Shown: in pieces, positions 1 through 5,783 of the stretch
Position numbering within the stretch: the first letter of the stretch is position 1
How the letters are laid out: each line of letters begins with the position of its first letter
Source: an uncultured Sphingomonadales bacterium
GTDB lineage: Bacteria > Pseudomonadota > Alphaproteobacteria > Sphingomonadales > Sphingomonadaceae
NCBI GenBank assembly: GCA_903893935.1
Contig: CAITOD010000044.1
Coordinates: forward strand, 1 to 7,460
Direction of reading: 5' to 3'
Length of the DNA stretch: 7,460 nt
Program-made: the position numbers and the translations under genes
Notes under the pieces: generated by a model
Seen by the model: only the letters and a program-made list of their open reading frames with translations
The model's database searches: none
Told to the model about the DNA's origin: nothing

Positions 1-228
1 AAATACACCACCAATGCCACGGCTTCGAACGGCTCGCCAAACGCGATTGCCCAGAAGTTTCTTGAATCATACGTCGGCAACAGCCCGGCACCGCGCATTT
101 CGTTTGGTTTCGGGGTCAACTGGAATTCGCCTTTCGGCCCCTTCCGCATCGATATCGCCAAAGCCCTGACATACGTCTATGGCGATACGCGCAAAGTGTT
201 CAGCTTCAACGTGGGAACCCAGTTCTGA
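1..228 (+). CDS. bamA: BamA, outer-membrane protein assembly factor (C-terminal 75 residues, 5' end outside window)
   Basis: BamA is the beta-barrel core of the BAM complex, which folds and inserts outer-membrane proteins. Only the last 75 codons are present, read in frame 1 from the window edge to a TGA at 226-228. Visible are the conserved last strands of the Omp85 barrel: RISFGFGVNWNSPFGPFRID, then AKAL, a short turn with a GDT, and a final strand FSFNVGTQF that ends in Phe, the usual C-terminal signal of outer-membrane barrels. The upstream segment rich in Thr, Asn, Ser and Ala (about residues 1-30) should be an extracellular loop. The stop codon overlaps the start of skp by one base (TGATG), so the two are probably translationally coupled. 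The gene is interrupted only by the window boundary. The family call is firm; POTRA domains are not visible here. Confidence 0.95.
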   Translation, partial: KYTTNATASNGSPNAIAQKFLESYVGNSPAPRISFGFGVNWNSPFGPFRIDIAKALTYVYGDTRKVFSFNVGTQF

Positions 229-926
229 TGAAACGTCTTCATATCTCAGCCGCGCTTGTCGCGGCGCTTTCGCTTGCCGCCGCTCCGGCCGCTTACGCCC
301 AGACTGCCGGTGGCGTCGTTGCCGCAGGCGTCGGCATCGCCAATTCGCAGGCCGTGGTGTTCGCATCGAACGCTTACAAAGCTGCCGTGACCCAGCTGCA
401 AACCACTTACAAGGCGCAGTTCGACCAGCTCAAGACGCGCAAGGCCGCGCTGAAGGCGCAGCTGGGCCCGCTGGTCGACAAGTTCAAGGCAGACCGCGCC
501 GCCGCCAAGCCCGACACCAACGCGCTGCAAACCGAATATACCCAGATCCAGCAGATCCAGCAGTCGGGTCAGCAGGAACTCGAACAGATCATCGAACCGG
601 TCAACCTCGCCCGCCAGTACGCGGTCGAACAGATTACCGAAAAGCTCGATGCCGCGACCCAGGCCGCGATGACCAAGCGCAAGATCACGCTCGTGCTCGA
701 TTCGCAATCGGTGGTCAAAGCCGACCAGGCCTACAACCTCAACCAGGACATCCTCGATCAGCTCAACCTGATCGTGCCTTCGGTCAGCGTCACCCCGCCG
801 GCCGGCTGGTTGCCGCGCGAAGCCCGCGAACGCCAGGCGCAGGAACAGGCCGCAGCTGCCGCTGAAGCCGCCGAATCGGGCGCAGCCGCACCCGCCACCA
901 CCAAGAAGCAGCCGCAGGGCCGCTGA
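228..926 (+). CDS. skp: OmpH/Skp family periplasmic chaperone
   Basis: Skp-like proteins form a jellyfish-shaped trimer that holds unfolded outer-membrane proteins in the periplasm for BamA. The 232-aa product has a clear signal peptide: KR near the N-terminus, a hydrophobic core rich in Ala and Leu, and cleavage expected after AYA at residue 24. The mature part begins with the hydrophobic strand segment [15 protein letters not shown] long, charged, Gln-rich alpha-helical stretch follows (about residues 45-150), as expected for the coiled-coil tentacles, and then the second strand region with [13 protein letters not shown]. At 232 aa it is clearly longer than E. coli Skp (about 160 aa). The extra length is a proline-containing segment and an Ala/Glu-rich tail after about residue 195, ending in KKQPQGR. 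The start ATG overlaps the bamA stop, and fabZ follows after 7 nt, so the gene sits in an envelope operon. Function is assigned from family and context. Confidence 0.93.
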   Translation: MKRLHISAALVAALSLAAAPAAYAQTAGGVVAAGVGIANSQAVVFASNAYKAAVTQLQTTYKAQFDQLKTRKAALKAQLGPLVDKFKADRAAAKPDTNALQTEYTQIQQIQQSGQQELEQIIEPVNLARQYAVEQITEKLDAATQAAMTKRKITLVLDSQSVVKADQAYNLNQDILDQLNLIVPSVSVTPPAGWLPREARERQAQEQAAAAAEAAESGAAAPATTKKQPQGR

Positions 927-933
927 TCCGCGC

Positions 934-1407
934 ATGAGCGAACCAGGTGAAACGCCGGCGGCCGCGTCGCTGGCGTTCGATATCAACGGGGTGATGGCGG
1001 CGCTGCCGCACCGCTATCCCCTGTTGCTGGTCGATCGGGTGGTGGAGCTCGTGCCGGGCGAGCGCATTCACGCGATCAAGGCCGTGACCATGAACGAGCA
1101 GTTCTTTCAGGGGCATTTCCCCGGCCGCCCGATCATGCCCGGGGTCTTGCAGATCGAGGCACTGGCGCAAGCCGCCGGTGTGCTCGCGGTGCAGACGCTC
1201 GGCCTCGCCGGCACCGGCAAACTGGTCTATTTCATGGCGATCGAGGAAGCCAAGTTCCGCACGCCGGTCGAACCCGGCTGCCTGCTCGATCTCCACGTTG
1301 CCTTTACACAAAAGCGCGCGCGCGTGTGCAAATTTGCCGGCAAGGCGATGCTCGGCGACAGGATCGCCACCGAAGTCAGCTTTACCGCGATGATTGCCGA
1401 CGCCTGA
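934..1407 (+). CDS. fabZ: 3-hydroxyacyl-[acyl-carrier-protein] dehydratase FabZ
   Basis: FabZ removes water from (3R)-3-hydroxyacyl-ACP to give trans-2-enoyl-ACP in the type II fatty-acid synthesis cycle, in the cytoplasm. The 157-aa protein has the usual length and the single hot-dog fold. Diagnostic segments are [13 protein letters not shown] (residues 24-36) and [20 protein letters not shown] (57-76). The catalytic pair is the His of GHFPG (H61) and the Glu of QIEA (E75), both present. The later KFRTPVEPG segment, which shapes the acyl tunnel, is also conserved. The start at 934 is the first ATG after the skp stop and gives the normal N-terminus. The ribosome binding site is weak (AGGG at 916-919, 14 nt upstream), consistent with coupling to skp. 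lpxD, which lies next to skp and fabZ in many Gram-negatives, is absent from this interval. No frameshift or missing residue is seen. Confidence 0.97.
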   Translation: MSEPGETPAAASLAFDINGVMAALPHRYPLLLVDRVVELVPGERIHAIKAVTMNEQFFQGHFPGRPIMPGVLQIEALAQAAGVLAVQTLGLAGTGKLVYFMAIEEAKFRTPVEPGCLLDLHVAFTQKRARVCKFAGKAMLGDRIATEVSFTAMIADA

Positions 1408-1441
1408 ACGCGCGCGCCTTATATGGCAATAATAGTTGAGA
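1394..1441 (+). promoter_or_regulatory. AT-rich patch between fabZ and galU, possible galU promoter
   Basis: The 96 bp between the fabZ stop and the galU start contain an AT-rich patch (TTATATGGCAATAATAG, 1419-1435) that stands out from the GC-rich surroundings. TTGCCG at 1394-1399 with TTATAT at 1419-1424 would give a -35/-10 pair, but the 19-nt spacer is long and the -35 match is poor. TTGAGA at 1436-1441 has no good -10 at a normal distance. I see no terminator hairpin after fabZ, so read-through from the fabZ operon into galU is also possible. This is a weak call based on composition. Confidence 0.25.
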
Positions 1442-1503
1442 AAGTTCCCAAAGCCGCGCCTCGGATAACAATGCGGCAACACTTGCGGGGGTATACAAGC
1501 GCC

Positions 1504-2397
1504 ATGACTGCACCGATCGAGCGCAAGCCCATCCGCAAGGCCGTGTTCCCTGTGGCGGGCCTCGGCACGCGCTTTCTGCCGGCGACCAAAGCCATCCCCA
1601 AGGAAATGCTGCCGATCATCGATCGCCCGCTGATCCAGTACGCTGTCGACGAAGCGCGCGAAGCCGGCATCGAACAGCTGATTTTCGTAACCGGGCGCGG
1701 CAAGACCTCGATCGTCGAACATTTCGACACCGCCTACGAACTCGAAGCCACGATGACAGGGCGCGGCAAAGCGCTCGACGTGCTCGAACCCACCCGCATC
1801 CAGCCGGGCAACCTCGTCACCGTGCGCCAGCAAGTCCCGCTCGGCCTCGGCCACGCGATCTGGTGCGCGCGCGCCATTGTCGGTGACGAACCGTTCGCGA
1901 TCTTCCTGCCCGACGAACTGATGATCGGCGCGCCCGGCTGCATGAAGCAGATGGTCGAAGCTTACAACGAAGTCGGCGGCAATCTGATCTCGGTGCTCGA
2001 AGTGCCGCACGAAGAAGTCTCCAGCTACGGCGTGATCAAGCCCGGCGCGCACGTCGCGCACGGCCTTACCGAAGTGCTCGGCCTCGTCGAAAAACCCAAG
2101 CTCGCCGATGCACCTTCGAACCTGATCATCTCGGGCCGCTATATCCTGCAACCCGAAGTCATGCGCACGCTCGAAAACCAGGGCAAAGGTGCCGGCGGCG
2201 AAATCCAGCTGACCGACGCCATGGCGCGCATGATCGGCGAACAACCGTTCCATGCGGTGACTTTCGCGGGCCGCCGTTATGACTGCGGCAGCAAGCTGGG
2301 GTTTGTCGAAGCGACGCTTGAACTCGCACTCGGCCGGGCCGATATGGCGGACGACGTGCGGGCCCTGGTCAGGCGGCTGGCGGACGAGATCGGGTAA
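1504..2397 (+). CDS. galU: UTP-glucose-1-phosphate uridylyltransferase GalU
   Basis: GalU makes UDP-glucose from UTP and glucose-1-phosphate in the cytoplasm, supplying polysaccharide, LPS core and glycolipid synthesis. From the ATG at 1504 the product is 297 aa, the usual size. The nucleotide-binding loop is at the N-terminus: AVFPVAGLGTRFLPATKAIP (residues 13-32), followed by KEMLPI. FLPDEL carries the metal-binding Asp (D137), and GLVEKPK carries the conserved Lys (K197). GGEIQLTDA and YDCGSKLGFVEATLE further along are also typical. In-frame ATGs exist upstream at 1423 and 1471, but the residues they add (for example MAIIVEKVPKAAPRITMRQH) are not part of the family, and homologues start with MTxPIxRKPIRKAVFP, so 1504 is chosen. 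A G-run at 1487-1491, 12 nt upstream, may act as a poor ribosome binding site. The gene ends 8 bp from the convergent P450 gene. Confidence 0.95.
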   Translation: MTAPIERKPIRKAVFPVAGLGTRFLPATKAIPKEMLPIIDRPLIQYAVDEAREAGIEQLIFVTGRGKTSIVEHFDTAYELEATMTGRGKALDVLEPTRIQPGNLVTVRQQVPLGLGHAIWCARAIVGDEPFAIFLPDELMIGAPGCMKQMVEAYNEVGGNLISVLEVPHEEVSSYGVIKPGAHVAHGLTEVLGLVEKPKLADAPSNLIISGRYILQPEVMRTLENQGKGAGGEIQLTDAMARMIGEQPFHAVTFAGRRYDCGSKLGFVEATLELALGRADMADDVRALVRRLADEIG

Positions 2398-2405
2398 TCA
2401 GGCAC

Positions 2406-3707
2406 TCACGCCGCCTTCCACCGCAGGGGCAACCGTTTCAACCCGCCCACAAAGGTCGACTTCGCCCGCGCTGGCTCTCCGGCCAGTTCGATATGGTCGA
2501 TGCGGTCAAGCAGCACTTCGAACAGCACGCGCATTTCCAGCCGGGCGAGATGGAGCCCCAGGCACTGGTGCGCGCCGGCGCCAAACGCGATGTGGCGGTT
2601 GGCCTCGCGCGTGGCGTCAAAACGGCGCGGGTCGGGGAAGTGTGCCGGGTCGTGGTTGGCGGCGACATAGTTGAGCATCAGCCAGTCGCCGGCGGCGAGG
2701 CGCTGCCCGCCGAGCTCGGTGTCTTGGGCTACGGTGCGCATGAAATGCTGCACCGGGGTGGTCCAGCGGATGGCTTCTTCGACGATACCGGGCAGCAGGT
2801 CGCGGTTGGCTTTGACCAGCGCGAAGTGTTCGGGATCTTGTGCGAGCGCGAGCATGGCGCCGGCGGTCGAGGCCGAAGTGGTGTCGTGCCCGGCGCTCGC
2901 GGTGATGATGTAGTAACCGGCGGTGTCGCGGTCGCTTAGCGGCGCGCCATCGATCTGGCCGTTGGCAATGATCGTGGCGACATCGTCGGCGGGGCATTTC
3001 CGCCGCTCGGCGGCAAGGCCTGCGAAATAGGCTTCGAAATCCCTGACCGCGCCGGCGACGATCTGCGTGATCATTTCGGGCGGCAGATTGCGGATGCCCG
3101 ACTGGTTGAGTTCTTCGTCCTGCCCGCCGAACATTTGCTGGGTCAGCACCAGCATGCGCTGTTCGTCGGATTCGGGCACGCCGAGGATCTGCATGACCAC
3201 GTGCAGCGGGTAAGGGCTGGAGACCAGCCTGGTGAAATCGCCTTCGTCGCCGGCATCGAGCATGCGGGCGACGGTTGCCTCGGCGATCTGGCGGATGCGC
3301 GCTTCGATCCCGCGCAAGTTCTTGGGCATGAACCAGTCCTGCGTCAGGCGGCGCAGTTTGGGGTGCTTGGGCGCATCCATCGCCACCAGTGATTCGACCA
3401 GGTGCGGGCTGCCGCCGGTGATCGTGCGGACCAGCGCATCGGTGCTGCGCAGGCCGAACACCGCATTTTTGGGATTGTTGAGGAAAGTCTGGTTGTCCTT
3501 GCTGACTTTCATCACCTCGTCAAAACCGGTGACCAGCCAGAACGGCTCGTGCAGGTCGGCGGGCGAAGCGACTTTGCCGACGGCAAGGCCATTGTCGCGC
3601 AGCCAGTCGAACTGGTCGAGCAGCGGGGTCCAGGCGGCATAGGCGTTCGGGTCGATCACCGCGTTGCCGATGTCGGCCGGGATCACGGCGGAAGGTGCGC
3701 TGGTCAT
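2406..3707 (-). CDS. Cytochrome P450, CYP108-like (P450terp type)
   Basis: This is a soluble bacterial cytochrome P450 of 433 aa, a heme monooxygenase that inserts one oxygen from O2 into a substrate using electrons from a ferredoxin and reductase. The oxygen-activation motif of the I helix is AGHDTTS (residues 272-278). The K-helix ExxR is EAIR (311-314). The heme loop FGAGAHQCLG (375-384) has the thiolate ligand C382 and is followed by LHLARLEMR. As I recall P450terp (CYP108A1, alpha-terpineol hydroxylase), the match is close throughout, for example PLHVVMxxLGVPExDE, FVGGxKxxPxR and RRxCPxDDV, so I place it in or near CYP108. Novosphingobium aromaticivorans has a family member, CYP108D1, reported to bind aromatic hydrocarbons. 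The substrate here cannot be read from sequence. There is no membrane anchor, and no ferredoxin or reductase gene lies in the window, so redox partners must be encoded elsewhere. It is the second gene of an operon with the acyl-CoA synthetase upstream. Confidence 0.95.
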   Translation of the reverse strand: MTSAPSAVIPADIGNAVIDPNAYAAWTPLLDQFDWLRDNGLAVGKVASPADLHEPFWLVTGFDEVMKVSKDNQTFLNNPKNAVFGLRSTDALVRTITGGSPHLVESLVAMDAPKHPKLRRLTQDWFMPKNLRGIEARIRQIAEATVARMLDAGDEGDFTRLVSSPYPLHVVMQILGVPESDEQRMLVLTQQMFGGQDEELNQSGIRNLPPEMITQIVAGAVRDFEAYFAGLAAERRKCPADDVATIIANGQIDGAPLSDRDTAGYYIITASAGHDTTSASTAGAMLALAQDPEHFALVKANRDLLPGIVEEAIRWTTPVQHFMRTVAQDTELGGQRLAAGDWLMLNYVAANHDPAHFPDPRRFDATREANRHIAFGAGAHQCLGLHLARLEMRVLFEVLLDRIDHIELAGEPARAKSTFVGGLKRLPLRWKAA

Positions 3708-3713
3708 TGCCGG

Positions 3714-5252
3714 TTATCCTTGCACGCTGGTGGCGGCGGCTTTGTATTCGTCGCGCAGCAGACGCTTGAACAGTTTGCCGGTGGGTTCGCGCGGAAGTTC
3801 GGCGCGAAAATCGATCTGGCGCGGCATTTTCACGCGGCTCAGCTGCGGCGTCAGCCATTGCGTCAGTTCGTCGGCGAGCGCGGGGCCGGCACTCGCGAAA
3901 TCGGCGGGCTGCACCACTGCCACCACGCGTTCGCCCATGTCGGGATCGGGCGCGCCGATCACCGCGACATCGGCGACTTTGGGGTGGGTGACCAGCAGGC
4001 TTTCGATCTCTTGCGGGTAGATGTTCACCCCGCCCGAGATGATCATGAAGCTTTTGCGGTCGGTGAGGAACAGATAGCCGTCCTGGTCTTGCCAGCCGAT
4101 ATCGCCGAGGCTGGTCCAGCCGTGCTTGTTGGTGGCGTCGCGCGTTTTGTCGGGATCGTTGTGATACTGGAACGTGCTGGCACCTTCGAAAAACACCTGG
4201 CCTTCGGTACCGCGCGGCACTTCGTCGCCGTGTTCGTCGCAGATGCGGACAATGCCGAGCAGCGCGCGCCCGACCGAGCCCGGGTGCTGCAGCCATTCTT
4301 CGCTCGAAATATAAGTAAAACCGTTGCCTTCGGTGCCCGCGTAATATTCGCGCAGGATCGGGCCCCACCAGTCGATCATGGCGTGTTTGACGGGCACCGG
4401 GCAGGGCGCGGCGGCGTGGACCGCGCAGCGCAGGCTCGACATGTCGTAGCGGCTGCGCACGGCGGGATCGAGCTTGAGCATGCGTACGAAATGCGTCGGG
4501 ACCCATTGGCTGTCGGTCACGCGATAGCGCTCGATCAGCTGCAGCGCGTGTTCGGGATCGAATTTCTCCATGCACACGACCGTGCCGCCGAGCCGGTGCA
4601 CGGTCAGCGACCAGCGCAACGGCGCGGCGTGGTAGAGCGGCGCGGGGGAGAGATAGACCGAATGCGCGCCGAACCCGAACGCGCCGCGCGCGATGTCGAG
4701 CAGGCCGTTGCCCGCATCGATCGCCGGGTCTTCGGGCAATGGCACGCGCACCCCTTTGGGTTTGCCGGTGGTGCCCGATGAATAGAGCATGTCGACCCCG
4801 GCGCGTTCGTCGGCGACCGGTGCGGCGGGCATTGCGGCGAGCGCTGCGATCAGATCGTGGTCGCCATCGCCATCAAGCCGCAGTTGCGGCAGCGCGGGTT
4901 CGATCTGCGCGACCTGGTCGAGCACCGCGGCAAAGGCCTGGTTGGTGACCAGCAGCCGCGATCCGCTGTCGCGCGCGATATAGGCAATTTCGGGCGCGGT
5001 GAGCCGGCACGAAATCGCGACATAGACCACGCCGGCGCGTTGCGCGCCCCAGCACAAGGCAAAGAACACCGGGTGGTTGTCGAAGCACAGCGCGATCGTA
5101 TCGCCGATCTGCAAGCCGCGTGCGCGCAAGAGCTGCGCAAAGCGGTTGCTGGCGGCATCGAGTTCGCCATAGCTCACCACCTCGCCGCTCGATCCCATGA
5201 TCACCGCCGGCTTGTCGGGATTGGTCCTGGCATGAACGCTGGGGTGATACAT
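3714..5252 (-). CDS. AMP-forming acyl-CoA synthetase (FadD-like, ANL superfamily)
   Basis: The product activates a carboxylic acid in two steps, acyl-adenylate and then acyl-CoA, and is probably cytoplasmic. From the chosen start it has 512 aa. The core motifs are in order: phosphate loop YSSGTTGKPKG (157-167), YYAGTEG (303-309), GWTSLGD with the ribose-binding Asp (378-384), hinge and A8 region DRKSFMIISGGVNIYPQEIE (398-417), and the A10 region LPREPTGKLFKRLL with the catalytic Lys at about 493. None of the key residues is missing. There is no signal peptide. I chose the ATG at 5250-5252 because a perfect AGGAGG sits 9 nt before it; the ATG at 5259-5261 would touch that AGGAGG with no spacer and adds only three residues. 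The chain is followed 6 nt later by the P450 gene. The likely job is CoA activation of an acid, either the substrate or a product of the P450 pathway. Chain-length or ring specificity cannot be read from the sequence. Confidence 0.93.
   Translation of the reverse strand: MYHPSVHARTNPDKPAVIMGSSGEVVSYGELDAASNRFAQLLRARGLQIGDTIALCFDNHPVFFALCWGAQRAGVVYVAISCRLTAPEIAYIARDSGSRLLVTNQAFAAVLDQVAQIEPALPQLRLDGDGDHDLIAALAAMPAAPVADERAGVDMLYSSGTTGKPKGVRVPLPEDPAIDAGNGLLDIARGAFGFGAHSVYLSPAPLYHAAPLRWSLTVHRLGGTVVCMEKFDPEHALQLIERYRVTDSQWVPTHFVRMLKLDPAVRSRYDMSSLRCAVHAAAPCPVPVKHAMIDWWGPILREYYAGTEGNGFTYISSEEWLQHPGSVGRALLGIVRICDEHGDEVPRGTEGQVFFEGASTFQYHNDPDKTRDATNKHGWTSLGDIGWQDQDGYLFLTDRKSFMIISGGVNIYPQEIESLLVTHPKVADVAVIGAPDPDMGERVVAVVQPADFASAGPALADELTQWLTPQLSRVKMPRQIDFRAELPREPTGKLFKRLLRDEYKAAATSVQG
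3717..3721 (-). promoter_or_regulatory. Ribosome binding site of the P450 gene, inside the synthetase 3' end
   Basis: Read on the - strand, AAGGA lies in the last sense codons of the acyl-CoA synthetase (the Gln-Gly before TAA) and is 9 nt from the P450 ATG. Ribosomes finishing the first gene would pass directly over it, which suggests translational coupling and balanced expression of the two enzymes. Confidence 0.65.
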
Positions 5253-5261
5253 CTGGGCCAT

Positions 5262-5267
5262 CCTCCT
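5262..5267 (-). promoter_or_regulatory. Shine-Dalgarno AGGAGG that decides the acyl-CoA synthetase start
   Basis: On the - strand AGGAGG directly abuts the ATG at 5261 and lies 9 nt before the in-frame ATG at 5252. A zero-length spacer would not work for initiation while 9 nt is normal, so the second ATG is the probable start. Confidence 0.75.
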
Positions 5268-5303
5268 GGTCCCCCGGCCGACGCGGGTCGGGGTGTTCGC
5301 GGT

Positions 5304-5332
5304 ATTTTTAACTGCACACTTAAAATTTACAA
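5304..5332 (-). promoter_or_regulatory. Probable promoter of the synthetase-P450 operon
   Basis: Read on the - strand, TTGTAA (5332 to 5327) and AAAAAT (5309 to 5304) are separated by 17 nt and each match the sigma-70 consensus hexamer at 4 of 6 positions. The region is the most AT-rich part of the 177-bp gap between the synthetase and the BON gene. Transcription would begin near 5297, leaving a leader of about 45 nt that contains the AGGAGG. It is a pattern match only, but position and composition agree. Confidence 0.45.
5306..5325. promoter_or_regulatory. 20-bp imperfect palindrome, candidate operator
   Basis: TTTTAA-C-TG-CA-CA-C-TTAAAA is an inverted repeat: 16 of 20 positions are symmetric, with perfect TTTTAA/TTAAAA outer arms and an inner TG/CA pair. 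It lies in the spacer and the edge of the -10 of the proposed - strand promoter, the usual place for a repressor dimer (for example of the TetR type) to block RNA polymerase. No regulator gene is inside the window, so the binding protein is unknown. The AT-rich arms could partly be coincidental in an AT-rich promoter. Confidence 0.45.
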
Positions 5333-5424
5333 CGGGAATTGGCGATCTGCCGGCGCGGCGCTTGCGGCATATTCATCTTCGATTTGTCGCAAACTCGCGG
5401 TAAGGTGTGTGTTCCCGGCGATTT

Positions 5425-5430
5425 GAAAGG
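5425..5430 (+). promoter_or_regulatory. Ribosome binding site of the BON-domain gene
   Basis: GAAAGG lies 8 nt before the ATG at 5439, a normal spacing. It supports both the reality of this short gene and its start. I could not identify a convincing + strand promoter upstream. Confidence 0.55.
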
Positions 5431-5438
5431 CACGACCA

Positions 5439-5675
5439 ATGGCCCATGAATCCGCACCCGACCCCGAACTGCTGAGCGACGACATCGAGCATGCGCTCGG
5501 TCTGTCGTGGTTCTTCGACCCGCAAACGATCAAGGTTTCGATCCAGGATGGCCACGTCGTGCTGACCGGCCATGTGCGCACCGCACGCGAACGCCGCATG
5601 GCCGCTGCCGCTGCCTGGGCGCACGACGGCGTGGTCGATGTGCGCAACGAACTGGTCGTCGACGCGGCGGAATAA
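5439..5675 (+). CDS. Small stand-alone BON-domain protein
   Basis: The 78-aa product is essentially one BON domain, a small alpha/beta fold found in OsmY, secretins and some channel proteins and thought to bind phospholipid or other ligands. After an acidic leader (MAHESAPDPELLSDDIE), residues about 16-75 give the expected pattern: first helix, a strand with IKVSIQDGHVVLTGHV containing the hallmark Gly of VxLxGxV, a helix with RTARERRMAAAAAWAHDGV, and the last strand VVDVRNELVV. Unlike OsmY it has no signal peptide and no lipobox, so it should be cytoplasmic unless the start is wrong. No alternative upstream start would add one: the next in-frame codons before 5439 read Phe-Glu-Arg-His-Asp-Gln. 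The gene is monocistronic, with its own ribosome binding site and a strong terminator 20 nt past the stop. The exact function is unknown; the domain call is fairly secure. Confidence 0.85.
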   Translation: MAHESAPDPELLSDDIEHALGLSWFFDPQTIKVSIQDGHVVLTGHVRTARERRMAAAAAWAHDGVVDVRNELVVDAAE

Positions 5676-5690
5676 CGCTGCCGCTTGCCA

Positions 5691-5730
5691 ACAATAAAGG
5701 GCGCCGTTGCCGGCGCCCTTTTTCTATTGT
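5691..5730. terminator. Bidirectional rho-independent terminator
   Basis: A perfect 11-bp stem (AAAGGGCGCCG at 5696-5706, loop TTGC, CGGCGCCCTTT at 5711-5721) is followed on the + strand by TTCTATTGT. On the - strand the same stem is followed by ATTGTTGG after the TTT of the arm. Outer arms ACAAT (5691-5695) and ATTGT (5726-5730) extend the symmetry. It would stop the BON transcript from the left and the M23 peptidase transcript from the right, since both genes converge on it. Confidence 0.88.
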
Positions 5731-5783
5731 CGCATCCTCTCCCAAATGCGACCCGGCCGGTGTTCGGCCTGGAATAGCGAACT

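Noticed and set aside
1411..1418. CGCGCGCC run after the fabZ stop as a terminator or repeat
   Set aside because: Too short, without a usable stem-loop. It is ordinary GC-rich sequence.
790..2253. 487-aa open frame on the - strand opposite skp, fabZ and galU
   Set aside because: It runs antisense across three well-supported genes, its translation is rich in His, Arg, Gly and Asp without any recognisable domain, and such frames are normal in high-GC DNA because codon bias removes antisense stops.
3520..4575. 351-aa open frame on the - strand in a second frame of the synthetase/P450 region
   Set aside because: Extremely Arg-rich out-of-frame reading of the real genes on the same strand, with no motifs.
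3402..4781. 459-aa open frame on the + strand opposite the P450 and acyl-CoA synthetase genes
   Set aside because: Antisense shadow spanning two genes with intact motifs. The composition (Ala, Arg, His, Gly, Val) has no family resemblance.
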